Part shown: in pieces, positions 32,012 through 41,591 of the stretch
How positions within the stretch are numbered: the first letter of the stretch is position 1
How the letters are laid out: the number at the start of each line of letters is the position of its first letter
DNA from: Daejeonella rubra
Lineage (GTDB): Bacteria > Bacteroidota > Bacteroidia > Sphingobacteriales > Sphingobacteriaceae
Assembly: GCF_900103545.1 (NCBI RefSeq)
Contig: NZ_FNHH01000012.1
Span: 42,436-106,435 of the forward strand
Length of the DNA: 64,000 nt
Direction: 5' to 3'
The notes under the pieces: generated by a model
The model's database searches: none
Told to the model about the DNA's origin: nothing
What the model saw: only the letters and a program-made list of their open reading frames with translations
Made by a program: the position numbers and the translations under genes

Positions 32012-33208
32012 TCATAGAAAAGGATCGCTCCATTTTTTATCTGTATAAACGTTTGTTCCTGAAAGTGTTTGCAAAAATGCGACAAGAGCACTTACTTCAT
32101 TTTCAGTTAAGTTTAAACTCTGCCCGATTCTATTTGGTGCCAGCCGTGCATCCAGATTCGGATTTTGATTCTGATTTAAAGCAATTGTATTATAGTGATT
32201 AATCGCTGCCCTCACTGTTCGGTTCGCTCCGGTATGCATCATAGGACTGTTCACTCTTCCGCCAACTCTGGTTAGGTCTCTTAATGAAGGAGCACGTGTA
32301 ACTGTCAGATCCCTGTTTGCACCATTGATAACTCCGATAATTCCATTGTTTCGGCTGTTAGGATCGATATCAAATTCAGGGGCATTATGACAGGCATTGC
32401 AGCCAACACCGCCTGCTATTCTGCTGGAATTTGCATCAAAAACAGGAGGTGTTATAAATAAATTTTTCCCCGAGTTTTCTTCGGCAGTGAAATTAGGAAA
32501 GTTTTGATTGTCATTAGCAACTTGTACTCTTCCTGCGTCATATTTGGAATCAAAAGATTGAATGCTTCTGATAAATTGTGCGAGACATTCCTGTAAGCGT
32601 GACTCTGTGACATTTACATCATTATAGGCAAATTTAAACAGTTCATTATAATATGGTATTCCTTGTAGTTTGGTCAATAAAGTACTAAAAGCGGGTCTAC
32701 CATTCTGACCGCTAAAACCCATTTCGGAATGATCCATCATAGGCTGGGTAGTTTGCAGTTCCAGGCTTGCCGCCCGCTCGTCCCAGAAAAATTTTTGCTC
32801 TACAGCAAATCTTGAATTGACCAATCTCATTGAATGTCTTGCAGTTACGCCGCCAAGAATCGCGCTACTTACCAATGCAGAATCACTAAATGCAAATTCT
32901 TGTTTATGGCAGCTGGAGCATGATACCGAATTATTTACACTTAAACTTTTGTCATAAAATAGTACCCTTCCCAAAGTTGCTTTCGCATTTAATATCGGGT
33001 TGGCACCGGTATTGTCTTTTATGATATAGGCAGGTTTGATCTGTCCTGAATAATTACTCAGACTATTCAGATCTATATTATCTCCAAAAGCAGCCTTTAT
33101 CGCAGGGAAACTCAGCTCCGGAGTGCTTTGACTATCGCTTTTACTACAACTTGCGGCAATGATTACCAGAAAGCATATGGTAAAAAGGACTTTTAGGATA
33201 TTCTTCAT
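32012..33208 (-). CDS. Di-heme cytochrome c peroxidase (MauG/CcpA family) lipoprotein
   Basis: A 398-residue periplasmic lipoprotein (lipobox AASC, Cys21) with two c-type heme sites, CSSCH at 97-101 and CNACH at 270-274, in the usual CcpA/MauG spacing. Other family blocks are LGRVLFYDKSLS, WDERAASLE, QPMMDHSEMGF and MHTGANRTVRAAINHYN. It would reduce H2O2 with electrons from a small donor, or oxidise a protein substrate as MauG does; the sequence does not separate these. No partner gene is adjacent. Confidence 0.9.
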   Translation of the reverse strand: MKNILKVLFTICFLVIIAASCSKSDSQSTPELSFPAIKAAFGDNIDLNSLSNYSGQIKPAYIIKDNTGANPILNAKATLGRVLFYDKSLSVNNSVSCSSCHKQEFAFSDSALVSSAILGGVTARHSMRLVNSRFAVEQKFFWDERAASLELQTTQPMMDHSEMGFSGQNGRPAFSTLLTKLQGIPYYNELFKFAYNDVNVTESRLQECLAQFIRSIQSFDSKYDAGRVQVANDNQNFPNFTAEENSGKNLFITPPVFDANSSRIAGGVGCNACHNAPEFDIDPNSRNNGIIGVINGANRDLTVTRAPSLRDLTRVGGRVNSPMMHTGANRTVRAAINHYNTIALNQNQNPNLDARLAPNRIGQSLNLTENEVSALVAFLQTLSGTNVYTDKKWSDPFL

Positions 33209-33404
33209 AATCTAAAGTTTAAGGATCAGGAAAGGAAAGGCAGAATTGGGTTAACTGGTAGTTAAAATCTTTACGGTTTTTATTGATATACGTAATCTTC
33301 TCTTGCTTAAGTTTAAGGTTCCTGAAGACCTATACAAAGGGATCTGTACCTCAGATAAAGGAAGATTTGAGAAATTTGAATAATTACACTTGTACAGCTG
33401 ATTT

Positions 33405-33983
33405 TTAACCGATACTATTATAGCAGGTTCTGCAGCGGGGTTCGTAACTTTCTTTTTCACCCAGTAAAATTTTTGATTCACTGGCTGCTGTACGGTAAGA
33501 ATAGGTTGCGGGACCGCCGCATTGCAGACAAACGGCATGAACCTTAGTCACTAATTCAGCAATCGACATCAATGCAGGCATGGGGCCGAATGGCTTACCC
33601 TGAAAGTCCATATCCAGGCCTGCAATCACCACGCGTATTCCGCGATTTGCAAGTTTGTTGCAAACATCAGGTAATTCATCATCAAAGAATTGAGCCTCAT
33701 CAATGCCAACCACTTCGGTATTTGCACCTAATAAAAGAATGGAGGCAGCATTTTCAACAGGAGTGGAATGTATAGAGTTCAGATCGTGAGAAACCACAGA
33801 GTTTTCATCATAGCGCGTATCTGTTTTGGGCTTGAAAATTTCAACGTTTAGTTTGGCTATTTGTGCACGGCGAAGCCTTCTGATCAGCTCTTCTGTCTTT
33901 CCGGAAAACATGGAACCGCAAATAACTTCAATGCTGCCCCCTAGTTCTTTTCTTCGCTTAAAATTATGCTCACTGAATAACAT
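33405..33983 (-). CDS. tdk: Thymidine kinase
   Basis: A 192-residue type II thymidine kinase. It has P-loop GSMFSGKTEELIRRLRRA (about residues 21-38), the Walker-B-like DEAQFFD, the lid segment GLDMDFQGKPFGPMP and a structural zinc site made of CLQCGG and CRTCY. It makes dTMP from thymidine in the salvage pathway. The length is typical. The gap to the peroxidase gene (33209-33404) shows only two short AAGTTTAAGG repeats. Confidence 0.95.
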   Translation of the reverse strand: MLFSEHNFKRRKELGGSIEVICGSMFSGKTEELIRRLRRAQIAKLNVEIFKPKTDTRYDENSVVSHDLNSIHSTPVENAASILLLGANTEVVGIDEAQFFDDELPDVCNKLANRGIRVVIAGLDMDFQGKPFGPMPALMSIAELVTKVHAVCLQCGGPATYSYRTAASESKILLGEKESYEPRCRTCYNSIG

Positions 33984-34088
33984 TCTGCTCGTTTCCCCGC
34001 TTTTTTTCTGGTATCAAATATCTGAATTTTCTGCCGGATTGACGGTGTTAGGGATTAAATATTAGTCCCTATTCTAGATAAATGTCCT

Positions 34089-34096
34089 TATATTTG
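34089..34096 (+). promoter_or_regulatory. TAnnTTTG promoter box before the acidic hypothetical gene
   Basis: TATATTTG fits the -7 consensus, 64 bases upstream of the start codon. No -33 element was seen. Confidence 0.3.
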
Positions 34097-34160
34097 GATA
34101 TGCGCAATTTTCTTTAGCGCCATTTTAAGGCTGATCTGAGTCCAAAAACCCATTTTTGAA

Positions 34161-35069
34161 ATGATGATGAATAAGAAAGAAATTTTTAAGAAAGTCGGTG
34201 GTATTATTTCTGAGCTTAATGAACAATTTGAATATCTCTCCCAAAATCCGGATAATTTAAATGAGCTTGAATTGGAGCTTTTTGCAGCGAATGCTGATTT
34301 TCTATCCGACCATATTTCAATCCTTTTAAAACTAAATAAAAGTTCCGGCGAATTAAAAAAGGATAATACTATTTCTGAAATTAAGAATGAGGAAACCAGA
34401 AATGTAGTTTCAGTGAAAAGTGAATCGCATGAAGAGGAAGTTTATGAAGAGGAGGTGGAAGAGGTAACTATCCCTGACTGGAAGTTCGGAATAGAAAATG
34501 AAAGCCTTGTATCTTTTGATTTTGAAGAAAAGTCTGCTGATGAGCTATTCGACAGACCCCTTACGGAAGAAGAAATGCGGGTTATTGATGAGAAAACAAG
34601 ATTAAAAACGGTACCGCTAGAAGAATCTGTTGTGGATTTGGATAAAAGTGAAGCGATGGAGAACCTTCAGCATGTAATTTCTGAGGAACCGATTGTAGAA
34701 TTTCAAGCCAATGAAACCATTGAAGAGCCGGTGTCTCATTCTGAATCAGACCTGCATCCACTTACTTTAAATGAGATACTTTCTGCTCAATCCTCACAAA
34801 ATACTGTATCCAGCCAGTTTAATCAAAGGCAATCCAAAGACCTTAAAGGACTCATCAGCCTGAATGACAAATTACAATTTGTAAGAGATCTTTTTAACGG
34901 ATATAGTCTGGCATATAGTGAAGCAATAGAGCTTTTGAATCGTTTCGATAATTTTGAAGCCGCAGATAATTTTCTAAAACAAAATTATGCGTTAAAGAAT
35001 AGCTGGGCAGAAAAACAGGATGTTGCTGATAAGTTCTATGAGATCCTTAACCGTCGATTTTCTAAATAA
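34161..35069 (+). CDS. Acidic hypothetical protein, disordered centre
   Basis: A 302-residue protein of unknown function. An N-terminal helical part (residues 5-60, e.g. IISELNEQFEYLSQNPDNL) and a C-terminal helical part (about 230-300, SLNDKLQFVRDLFNGYSLAY and on) flank a very Glu-rich, probably disordered middle. No signal peptide or membrane segment is seen. Genes of this shape, next to tdk/rodA, occur in other Bacteroidota as conserved hypotheticals, as far as I recall. Three ATGs in a row make the exact start uncertain by two codons. It is convergent with rodA and overlaps it by 8 bases. Confidence 0.7.
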   Translation: MMMNKKEIFKKVGGIISELNEQFEYLSQNPDNLNELELELFAANADFLSDHISILLKLNKSSGELKKDNTISEIKNEETRNVVSVKSESHEEEVYEEEVEEVTIPDWKFGIENESLVSFDFEEKSADELFDRPLTEEEMRVIDEKTRLKTVPLEESVVDLDKSEAMENLQHVISEEPIVEFQANETIEEPVSHSESDLHPLTLNEILSAQSSQNTVSSQFNQRQSKDLKGLISLNDKLQFVRDLFNGYSLAYSEAIELLNRFDNFEAADNFLKQNYALKNSWAEKQDVADKFYEILNRRFSK

Positions 35070-36321
35070 TACCCATACGGTTTGAATCGAATTTTAACAG
35101 AATAAAGAGCAGGATCGTAAAACTCCATAGCGATGAACCTCCATAGCTAAGAAATGGCAATGGAATTCCAATCACCGGAATCAGTCCGATGGTCATTCCA
35201 ATATTGATAAAAATGTGAAAAAACAGGATGGATGCCACTCCATAGCCATATATTCTTGAGAAGGAAGATCGCTGTCGTTCTGCAATATTTACGATTCTTA
35301 TCAGTAAGAACAGGTAAAGCCCTATTACAACAAAGCATCCTGCAAATCCCCATTCTTCACCTACCGTGCAGAATATAAAGTCAGTGCTCTGTTCAGGAAC
35401 AAAATCATATTTAGTTTGTGTACCCTGGAGATAACCCTTGCCCCAAAGACCTCCGGAACCGATCGCAATTTTTGATTGATTCAGGTTATATCCAATTCCC
35501 CGTGGGTCGTTTACTTTACCAAGAATAACGTCAATACGGTTCTTTTGATGGGGTTTAAGGATCTCATTATATGCGAAATCAACTGAGAATATAAATAGTA
35601 TAGAAAAAAGCACTCCAAAGCCTGTTACAGTGATCATTTTTCTGTTTTTCCGATAGAAATAGATCATGATCCCTGCAAAAACAAGTACACCGACAAGCAC
35701 AATATATTTATTATAGAGAACTGTAAGAACGAATAGTAAGATTGAAAGACCTTCTATTACCAGGAAGTATCCAGAAAGTCCTTCGCGATATAGCACAAAG
35801 ATCAGTGAGCTGAAGGTTAGGGCAGAACCTGCATCCGGTTGCAATAGTATGAGCGCTGTTGGCAAGAGAATAATAAACGCTGCTACTAATTGTGTTTTAA
35901 GATCCTGCACTTTTATTGTCCCTGAACTGAGATACCTTGCCAGCAGGAGACAGGTGGCAAATTTGGCAAATTCAGATGGCTGTAGCCTGAAACTTCCAAT
36001 AGGTATCCATGCCTGATTGCCACCAACATTCCGGCCAATAATGAGCACGAGAATGAGCAGAATGATTGTTATTCCATAGAAAATGGGAGAAAAAGTATTA
36101 AAGAACTTGCTGTCCAGCAGGAGAATAGCGAAACCAATTATTATTGCAGAAATTATAAAGATCAGCTGTTTGCCATAATTGGTATCCAGATCCAGAATGC
36201 TGGGATTCATAGGGTCATAAACAGCCGCATGGATGTTGAACCATCCGATCACGCAGAGGGTTAGATAGGTTAATATGATGAACCAGTCTACATTAAAAAA
36301 GAGGCTGCGTTGATTATTCAT
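35062..36321 (-). CDS. rodA: Rod-shape SEDS glycosyltransferase RodA
   Basis: A 419-residue polytopic membrane protein of the SEDS family with about ten transmembrane helices. Signatures include GWNIHAAV-like TM1 context, the loop WIPIGSFRLQPSEFAK (catalytic-region PSE), LLQPDAGSAL, and the C-terminal IPVIGIPLPFLSYGGSS. RodA polymerises lipid II during side-wall growth, working with PBP2 and MreBCD. Its start overlaps the end of mrdA by 8 bases, so the two are translationally coupled. Confidence 0.95.
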   Translation of the reverse strand: MNNQRSLFFNVDWFIILTYLTLCVIGWFNIHAAVYDPMNPSILDLDTNYGKQLIFIISAIIIGFAILLLDSKFFNTFSPIFYGITIILLILVLIIGRNVGGNQAWIPIGSFRLQPSEFAKFATCLLLARYLSSGTIKVQDLKTQLVAAFIILLPTALILLQPDAGSALTFSSLIFVLYREGLSGYFLVIEGLSILLFVLTVLYNKYIVLVGVLVFAGIMIYFYRKNRKMITVTGFGVLFSILFIFSVDFAYNEILKPHQKNRIDVILGKVNDPRGIGYNLNQSKIAIGSGGLWGKGYLQGTQTKYDFVPEQSTDFIFCTVGEEWGFAGCFVVIGLYLFLLIRIVNIAERQRSSFSRIYGYGVASILFFHIFINIGMTIGLIPVIGIPLPFLSYGGSSLWSFTILLFILLKFDSNRMGII

Positions 36322-38239
36322 TATTACTTATAACTCTATTTGCCTTATTAGGCTTTTTGGTATTATTACTAGTACTATCTGTTACGGGTTTTTTAACTGA
36401 GGGTGAATTGCCAACGGCTCCCGGTAATAAATTCGCCTGCAGCAAGCGATCTACATACGCCTGAGGTCTGCTGATGGTCTTTTTAATATATTTTTCAACC
36501 ATTAAGCTGGCTATTGGCGCCGACCAGGTTGCTCCAAATCCTGCATTTTCAACAACTACGGCTATAGCTATCTTTGGATTATCACGCGGTGCAAATGCTA
36601 CAAATACAGAATGGTCTTTTCCATGTGGATTTTGTACGGTTCCCGTTTTGCCGCACATTTCAATATCGATGATCTTCGAATACCATGCAGTACCGCTGGG
36701 TTGGTTTACCACCGCACTCATTCCATCTATAACTACATCGAAATATTTGGAGTCGATACCTGCATTGTTTTTTTTGAGGTATTCTTCCTTAATAACTTTT
36801 TTATCACCTATGGCCTTGATAAGATGTGGTTTATAAAAAAAGCCACGATTGGCAACGATAGCCATCACGTTGGCCATTTGTAAAGGTGTAATACCTAGTT
36901 CCCCCTGTCCAATGGATAGAGAAATTGTATAGGCAGATCCCCAGCGATCATTTTTGAATCGTTTTGTATAGAGTTCATCTGTCGGCAGCAGTCCATTTCG
37001 TTCTCCCGGAAGATCAATTCCCAGTGCAGTACCAATACCAAAAGAAGAAACAGCATTCCTCCATTTTTTAAATGCATTTACAGGGCGCATACCTGCAAAA
37101 TCGATCATACGACTGTAAGTATAGCCATAATAGGTATTGCAGGATTCTGTAATAGAGGATTTCAGATTTACTGACCCATGAACGTGGGTGCATCCCATAT
37201 ATCCTCTTCTGCCATAACGATAGCCCCCGGGGCAAAAGAAATATGTATTTTCATTGATCAAGCCGAATTGCTGAGCAACTAATGCATTTACTACCTTAAA
37301 TATGGAGCCCGGTGGATATTCAGCCTGAATTGGCCGAACGAACATTGGCTTGTATTTATCATTCAGTAAAGCCATATAATTATTGCCACGCTGCCGGCCT
37401 ACCATGAGGTTTGGATCATAACCCGGACTACTGACAAAAGATAGAATTTCTCCAGTGGAAGGTTCGATTGCCACGATACTGCCGATCTTATTTTGCATCA
37501 GCTGTTCACCGAATTTTTGCAGATCCTTGTCAAGTGAAGACATCATATGTTCCCCTGATACAGCCACCGTATCATACTTCCCACCCGCATAATTTCCTTT
37601 AGGTCTGTTCAAAGCATCCACCATAAGATTTTGAACACCACGTTGTCCTCTTAATAATTCCTCGTATGATTTTTCAATTCCTGTGATGCCGTGATAATCT
37701 CCCTGGCTATAGAAGCCATTAGATTTTTCGATCACTTTTTGATTTACTTCCCCGATATAGCCCAGGAAATGGGCAGCAATACTATCAGGGTATCGGCGAA
37801 CTGTGCGGTTTTGAACAAAAAAGCCCGGGAAATTGGTCAGTTTTTCCTGAAATGATGCATATATCTGCACAGAAAGTTGTTTTTCAAATATGGATGCCTT
37901 GTAGGGAGAGTAGTTTCGTGCTTTTTTAAAACGTCTGTCAAAACCGGCTTTATCAATTCCAATCAGTTTGCAGAATTCAAGTGTATCGAAAGCCTTAACC
38001 TCACGAGGGATAACCATAAGGTCGTAAACAGGTTCATTTTGTACCAGGATCTTTTCATAGCGGTCTAAAATTACACCCCTTGCCGGGTAAATTGGTAACC
38101 GTCTGATCACATTATTTTCTGCAGAAAGAATATATTCATCACTGATCACCTGAATGTAAAACAGACGGGCAAGCAGAATCGCTATTATAGCGATGAATAT
38201 TCCCTGAACCACAAACTTCCTGGCAAAAAAACTATTCAT
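36314..38239 (-). CDS. mrdA: Penicillin-binding protein 2 (peptidoglycan transpeptidase)
   Basis: A 641-residue class B PBP: one N-terminal transmembrane helix (about 9-30), a dimerisation domain with RGVILDRYEKIL, and a transpeptidase domain with SIFK (Ser312 to Lys315), SCN (366-368) and KTGT (531-534). The C-terminal 35 residues are Ser/Thr/Lys/Asn-rich and probably disordered. It cross-links peptidoglycan for rod elongation, in complex with RodA. It forms an operon with rodA. Confidence 0.95.
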   Translation of the reverse strand: MNSFFARKFVVQGIFIAIIAILLARLFYIQVISDEYILSAENNVIRRLPIYPARGVILDRYEKILVQNEPVYDLMVIPREVKAFDTLEFCKLIGIDKAGFDRRFKKARNYSPYKASIFEKQLSVQIYASFQEKLTNFPGFFVQNRTVRRYPDSIAAHFLGYIGEVNQKVIEKSNGFYSQGDYHGITGIEKSYEELLRGQRGVQNLMVDALNRPKGNYAGGKYDTVAVSGEHMMSSLDKDLQKFGEQLMQNKIGSIVAIEPSTGEILSFVSSPGYDPNLMVGRQRGNNYMALLNDKYKPMFVRPIQAEYPPGSIFKVVNALVAQQFGLINENTYFFCPGGYRYGRRGYMGCTHVHGSVNLKSSITESCNTYYGYTYSRMIDFAGMRPVNAFKKWRNAVSSFGIGTALGIDLPGERNGLLPTDELYTKRFKNDRWGSAYTISLSIGQGELGITPLQMANVMAIVANRGFFYKPHLIKAIGDKKVIKEEYLKKNNAGIDSKYFDVVIDGMSAVVNQPSGTAWYSKIIDIEMCGKTGTVQNPHGKDHSVFVAFAPRDNPKIAIAVVVENAGFGATWSAPIASLMVEKYIKKTISRPQAYVDRLLQANLLPGAVGNSPSVKKPVTDSTSNNTKKPNKANRVISNNE

Positions 38240-38655
38240 TAACCTGTATGAAATTATGTATTAGTCCCGCTTTATTCATTTTGATATTTCAATCGCTTAA
38301 TGTTGGTTGAACACTTTTGTAACCAAAGCTTTTTTATCAAACGCAAAAGTAAGAAAGAATTGTTCAGCAGTTGTTAGCTGTATTTAATTATTTGGTCATT
38401 TTCACTCGGCTATGTGTAATTATGCTTCTGGTTTGATTGATTCGCCAATGCTTATTTTCCATTTTATTCCGGTGATGTTAAAAATTGTCATATTACTTAT
38501 GTTTACCCGAATCTCCACGATTTTCATTTAGAATTTCTTTTAAATGGGCTTCATGGCTGATCTTTATTTAATATATAGCAATAAATCAGTAAAAAGTACC
38601 ATTTAACCCATGAATTGTGCCACTCTATTGGTATAAGTATCTGTAAATTTGCAGG
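38240..38655. other. Divergent promoter region between mrdA and the AraC gene
   Basis: A 416-bp AT-rich gap with no supported gene. CAAAAGTA at 38344-38351 is a - strand TACTTTTG box that could drive mrdA-rodA. TAAATTTG at 38644-38651 is a + strand box only 4 bases before the AraC start, which would imply a nearly leaderless transcript. No hairpin or repeat was recognised. Confidence 0.5.
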
Positions 38656-39531
38656 ATGAAGGGTGAAATTCCTGTTTATAATATCACTTCCTTTGCTGAG
38701 TTCAGGAATGAAGATATTCTGGTTAGCCGTTTAGCTAGCTATTGGGCATCTCATAAAGACCTTTATAATTCACACCGTCATAATTTTTATCACTTTGTGA
38801 TGTTTACTAAGGGCAATGGGACTCATACGATTGATTTTCAAACCTTTCCTGTCAAAGAGTTTCAGATCTATTTCATGATACCCGGACAGGTTCACAGTTG
38901 GGATTTTGAAGGTAATGTAGATGGGTATGTTATCAATTTTTCAATTCCATTCTTTCAATCCTTTTTATTAAAACCGGATCTGCTTGAAGAATTTACTTTT
39001 TTTAGCGGATCTGTAAATGATTCCGTACTTCAAATACCAAATGAACTGGAATCGAAGGTTAGAGGGATATTTGAAGAAATATTATCTGAGGGTACAGAAA
39101 ACCGACCATTCAATCTTCACTTGGTCCGGGCCCTGCTCTTACATGTTTTTATTCTGGTTTCCCGCTTAAATGCTGCTCCTGCTCTCGAAACCGGTACATC
39201 ATATAATCATACCCTCCTGAAGAACTTCAGAAAACTTATTGAGAACAACTATGCTAAACTCAGGCTTCCTAGGGAATATGCAGAACTGCTTTATATAACT
39301 CCCAATCATTTAAATGCCTTATGTAATGATTTACTGGGTATTCCAGCCGGGCAGCTTATCAGAGACAGGTTGTTCCTGGAAGCGAAAAGGCTATTGGTCA
39401 ATTATGATCTTACAATCAACGAAATTTCCGATCGTCTTAATTTTAATGACAATTCCTATTTCAGCAGATCATTTAAAAAACATGCGGGGATCAGTCCCGA
39501 AGAATTCAGAAGAAAAAATTTAACTAAATAA
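38656..39531 (+). CDS. AraC family transcriptional regulator
   Basis: A 291-residue regulator. An N-terminal cupin-like ligand domain (about 20-165, with HRHNFYHFVMFTKGNGTHTI and MIPGQVHSWDFEG) is followed by an AraC-type double HTH (about 190-290, REYAELLYITPNHLNALCND, then INEISDRLNFNDNSYFSRSF and HAGISPEEFRR). The ligand is unknown. It is followed one base later by the DUF983 gene, so the pair is probably an operon. The pair stands opposite to the flanking cell-shape genes. Confidence 0.9.
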   Translation: MKGEIPVYNITSFAEFRNEDILVSRLASYWASHKDLYNSHRHNFYHFVMFTKGNGTHTIDFQTFPVKEFQIYFMIPGQVHSWDFEGNVDGYVINFSIPFFQSFLLKPDLLEEFTFFSGSVNDSVLQIPNELESKVRGIFEEILSEGTENRPFNLHLVRALLLHVFILVSRLNAAPALETGTSYNHTLLKNFRKLIENNYAKLRLPREYAELLYITPNHLNALCNDLLGIPAGQLIRDRLFLEAKRLLVNYDLTINEISDRLNFNDNSYFSRSFKKHAGISPEEFRRKNLTK

Positions 39532-39532
39532 T

Positions 39533-39958
39533 ATGGAAAATACTCATAATAATACCGGTATAAAACCAATTTCACAGACCTATGCTGTGTTGAATGCGAA
39601 ATGCCCCCGTTGCAGAAGAGGAGATATGTTTATGAATCCTATGTACGGCTTTAAATCACAGAAAATGTATACAAGCTGCTCTCATTGTGCCTTAAAATAT
39701 GAACGTGAACTGGGATATTTCTATGTATCGATGTTCATCAGTTATGCTTTAAATGTAGCTCAGATGATCACTGTTGGCATATTGACTTATTTTATTACGG
39801 GAAATACTGAAAGCCCATGGCTTTATATGGGTACTATTTTTCCTGTTGTGCTAATTCTGGCACCATTAAATTTCAGATATTCCAGAGTTCTACTTCTGCA
39901 TTATATGACCCCAGGATTAAATTATATTCCATCCATGAGTGAGAATAAAGGATCTTAA
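39533..39958 (+). CDS. DUF983 membrane protein with zinc-ribbon
   Basis: A 141-residue protein. A cytosolic zinc-ribbon-like pair, KCPRCRRGDMF and SCSHCALKYE (about 23-60), precedes two hydrophobic segments (about 64-88 and 96-115), the DUF983 layout. The function is unknown. It shares a transcript with the AraC gene and is convergent with mreD, 3 bases apart. Confidence 0.87.
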   Translation: MENTHNNTGIKPISQTYAVLNAKCPRCRRGDMFMNPMYGFKSQKMYTSCSHCALKYERELGYFYVSMFISYALNVAQMITVGILTYFITGNTESPWLYMGTIFPVVLILAPLNFRYSRVLLLHYMTPGLNYIPSMSENKGS

Positions 39959-39961
39959 AGA

Positions 39962-40477
39962 TTAGCGAACTTTTTTGCGGAAGAAGGCAAATTCTGTGAT
40001 CAGTATTAGAAAAACTGTAAAAAGCGTACTCAGAATCACACGAATTAAGGTGTATCCGATTTCGGTGAATTTAAAATTTTCGAAAGTAAACAGAATAAAA
40101 TGATGAGAGAATGTCAGAATAAAGGCATAGAAAATAAACCATCGGAAGCCCATGATCCCAAGACTTGGTTCAGGCTCATTGTCAAATCCATCACGTTGAA
40201 CAGTAAGGCTGATAAAAACGATCCTTACAAATGCCATTACCGTACAGGCAGCGGCATTTAGTCCCAGTGTGTCATAGAAAACATCAATTGTTAATCCTGT
40301 TAAGAATGCAAACAAGAAGAGTAGTCCATTGGGAATTCCAAAAGGAAGAATAAGAATAAATAGAATATACATATAGGGTATACTCAGGTTATAATAGCCA
40401 ATGTTTTTCAACAGAAATACCTGAGTGGCGATCAGCAAAAGAAAACGGATACTATTGGTGATTACTACTCGTCCCAT
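39962..40477 (-). CDS. mreD: Rod shape-determining protein MreD
   Basis: A 171-residue membrane protein with about five hydrophobic segments, including YNLSIPYMYILFILILPFGI and NGLLFLFAFLTGLTIDVFYD, the latter carrying the conserved Asp of MreD. Length and position directly after mreC (the start overlaps the mreC stop by one base) support the call. It links the elongasome across the inner membrane. Confidence 0.87.
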   Translation of the reverse strand: MGRVVITNSIRFLLLIATQVFLLKNIGYYNLSIPYMYILFILILPFGIPNGLLFLFAFLTGLTIDVFYDTLGLNAAACTVMAFVRIVFISLTVQRDGFDNEPEPSLGIMGFRWFIFYAFILTFSHHFILFTFENFKFTEIGYTLIRVILSTLFTVFLILITEFAFFRKKVR

Positions 40478-41304
40478 TATTCGACTTTATTTTGAGCTTC
40501 TAAAGACAATTGTTCTGCGGATAAAAGATTATTGATCACATAGACATATTGTAATGTCGCAAAATCAGTATCTAATTTCACTTTAATATCAAGAGAACTA
40601 TCGCCATCCTTGGCTCTGGTTTCTGCAACATAACCAATATTAGTTCCTTCCGGAAACAGAGAAAATTCTGATGTAACTACTCTGGCGCCTTTTTTTATGA
40701 TCAAATGACTTTGAATATCCTTTAGATAGGCAAATCGCGGATCATAATTCCCATCCCCCCAAACCAGGGAGCCGATATTGCCATTTACATTAGCGCTAAC
40801 TTTTGTTTCGGTATGAAGTAATGAACGTATGGTTGCAAAATTTTCATTAACATTTAATACAATGCCTACAATTCCTTTAGCAGAAGTAACACCCATCCCT
40901 TTGGCGATCCCATGTTTAGTGCCACGGTTAATGGTCAGATAATTATTCTTCTGATGTACGGAGTTGTTAATGACTCTTGCAACAGTATACGTGTATTGTT
41001 GTTTTAATGTGGTATCACGGACTGTAATCTGCTTTATACTATCACTTTTAAAGGAAGTAGCGAGCTGATTTCTAAGTTTGGCATTCTCTGCAGCCAGGCT
41101 GTCATTGGTTTTCCCAAGTGTCAGGTAACTGCTGATTTCATTTACCCGTTCATAGGACCGGCCAATCAGCTGATTTGAAGAATTCCAGACACTTGCACGC
41201 TGGTAAGAATTGTTCTTAATAAGTAGGATCAGCGAAATGGTGAAAAATATAATCAGTAGAAAAAATGCGTTGTACTTACTGATGAAAAGCCAGAGGTTAC
41301 GCAT
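40477..41304 (-). CDS. mreC: Rod shape-determining protein MreC
   Basis: A 275-residue bitopic protein with a short cytosolic start, one transmembrane helix (about 12-28), a coiled coil (about 60-90, including NDSLAAENAKLRNQLATS), then the two beta-barrel lobes with YLTINRGTKHGIAKGMGV and GIVGIVLNVNENFATIRSLL. It forms the periplasmic scaffold for PBP2/RodA. mreC and mreD are packed, but a 287-bp repeat-rich gap separates them from mreB. Confidence 0.92.
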   Translation of the reverse strand: MRNLWLFISKYNAFFLLIIFFTISLILLIKNNSYQRASVWNSSNQLIGRSYERVNEISSYLTLGKTNDSLAAENAKLRNQLATSFKSDSIKQITVRDTTLKQQYTYTVARVINNSVHQKNNYLTINRGTKHGIAKGMGVTSAKGIVGIVLNVNENFATIRSLLHTETKVSANVNGNIGSLVWGDGNYDPRFAYLKDIQSHLIIKKGARVVTSEFSLFPEGTNIGYVAETRAKDGDSSLDIKVKLDTDFATLQYVYVINNLLSAEQLSLEAQNKVE

Positions 41305-41310
41305 GCTTGG

Positions 41311-41390
41311 AGTTATAAGTTTTAAGTTGTAAGTCTATGGTTATAAGTTATAGGTTGTAAGTTATAGGTTTTAAGTTGTCTGTTGTTTAA
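41311..41390. repeat. Degenerate TAAGTT-type tandem repeat, mreC side
   Basis: About eight imperfect units built on ATAAGTT/GTAAGTTAT lie just upstream of mreC. The motif is the reverse complement of the array at 41495-41590. Confidence 0.75.
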
Positions 41391-41494
41391 GGTTTAAATA
41401 AGGCTTAATTTATAACATTCGATCTGTTGCATGTATAGTTTAATAAATTTTGATATTGGAAATATTATTCATCTTTCGAAGATAAACTTTATAA

Positions 41495-41590
41495 TACTTA
41501 CCACTTATTACTCAGCACTTACTACTTAAAACTTATTACTTAAAACTTACTACTTAAAATTTACTACTTACCACTTAAAACTTACTACTT
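41495..41590. repeat. Degenerate ACTTAAAACTTACT-type tandem repeat, mreB side
   Basis: Imperfect 11-15-bp units (ACTTACTACTTAAA and variants) end one base before the mreB stop codon. With 41311-41390 it forms a large imperfect inverted repeat in the mreB-mreC gap. Confidence 0.8.
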
Positions 41591-41591
41591 T

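Noticed and set aside
33251..33538. 95-residue - strand frame at the end of tdk
   Set aside because: It overlaps tdk in another frame, shows no domain, and tdk is complete with both zinc cysteine pairs.
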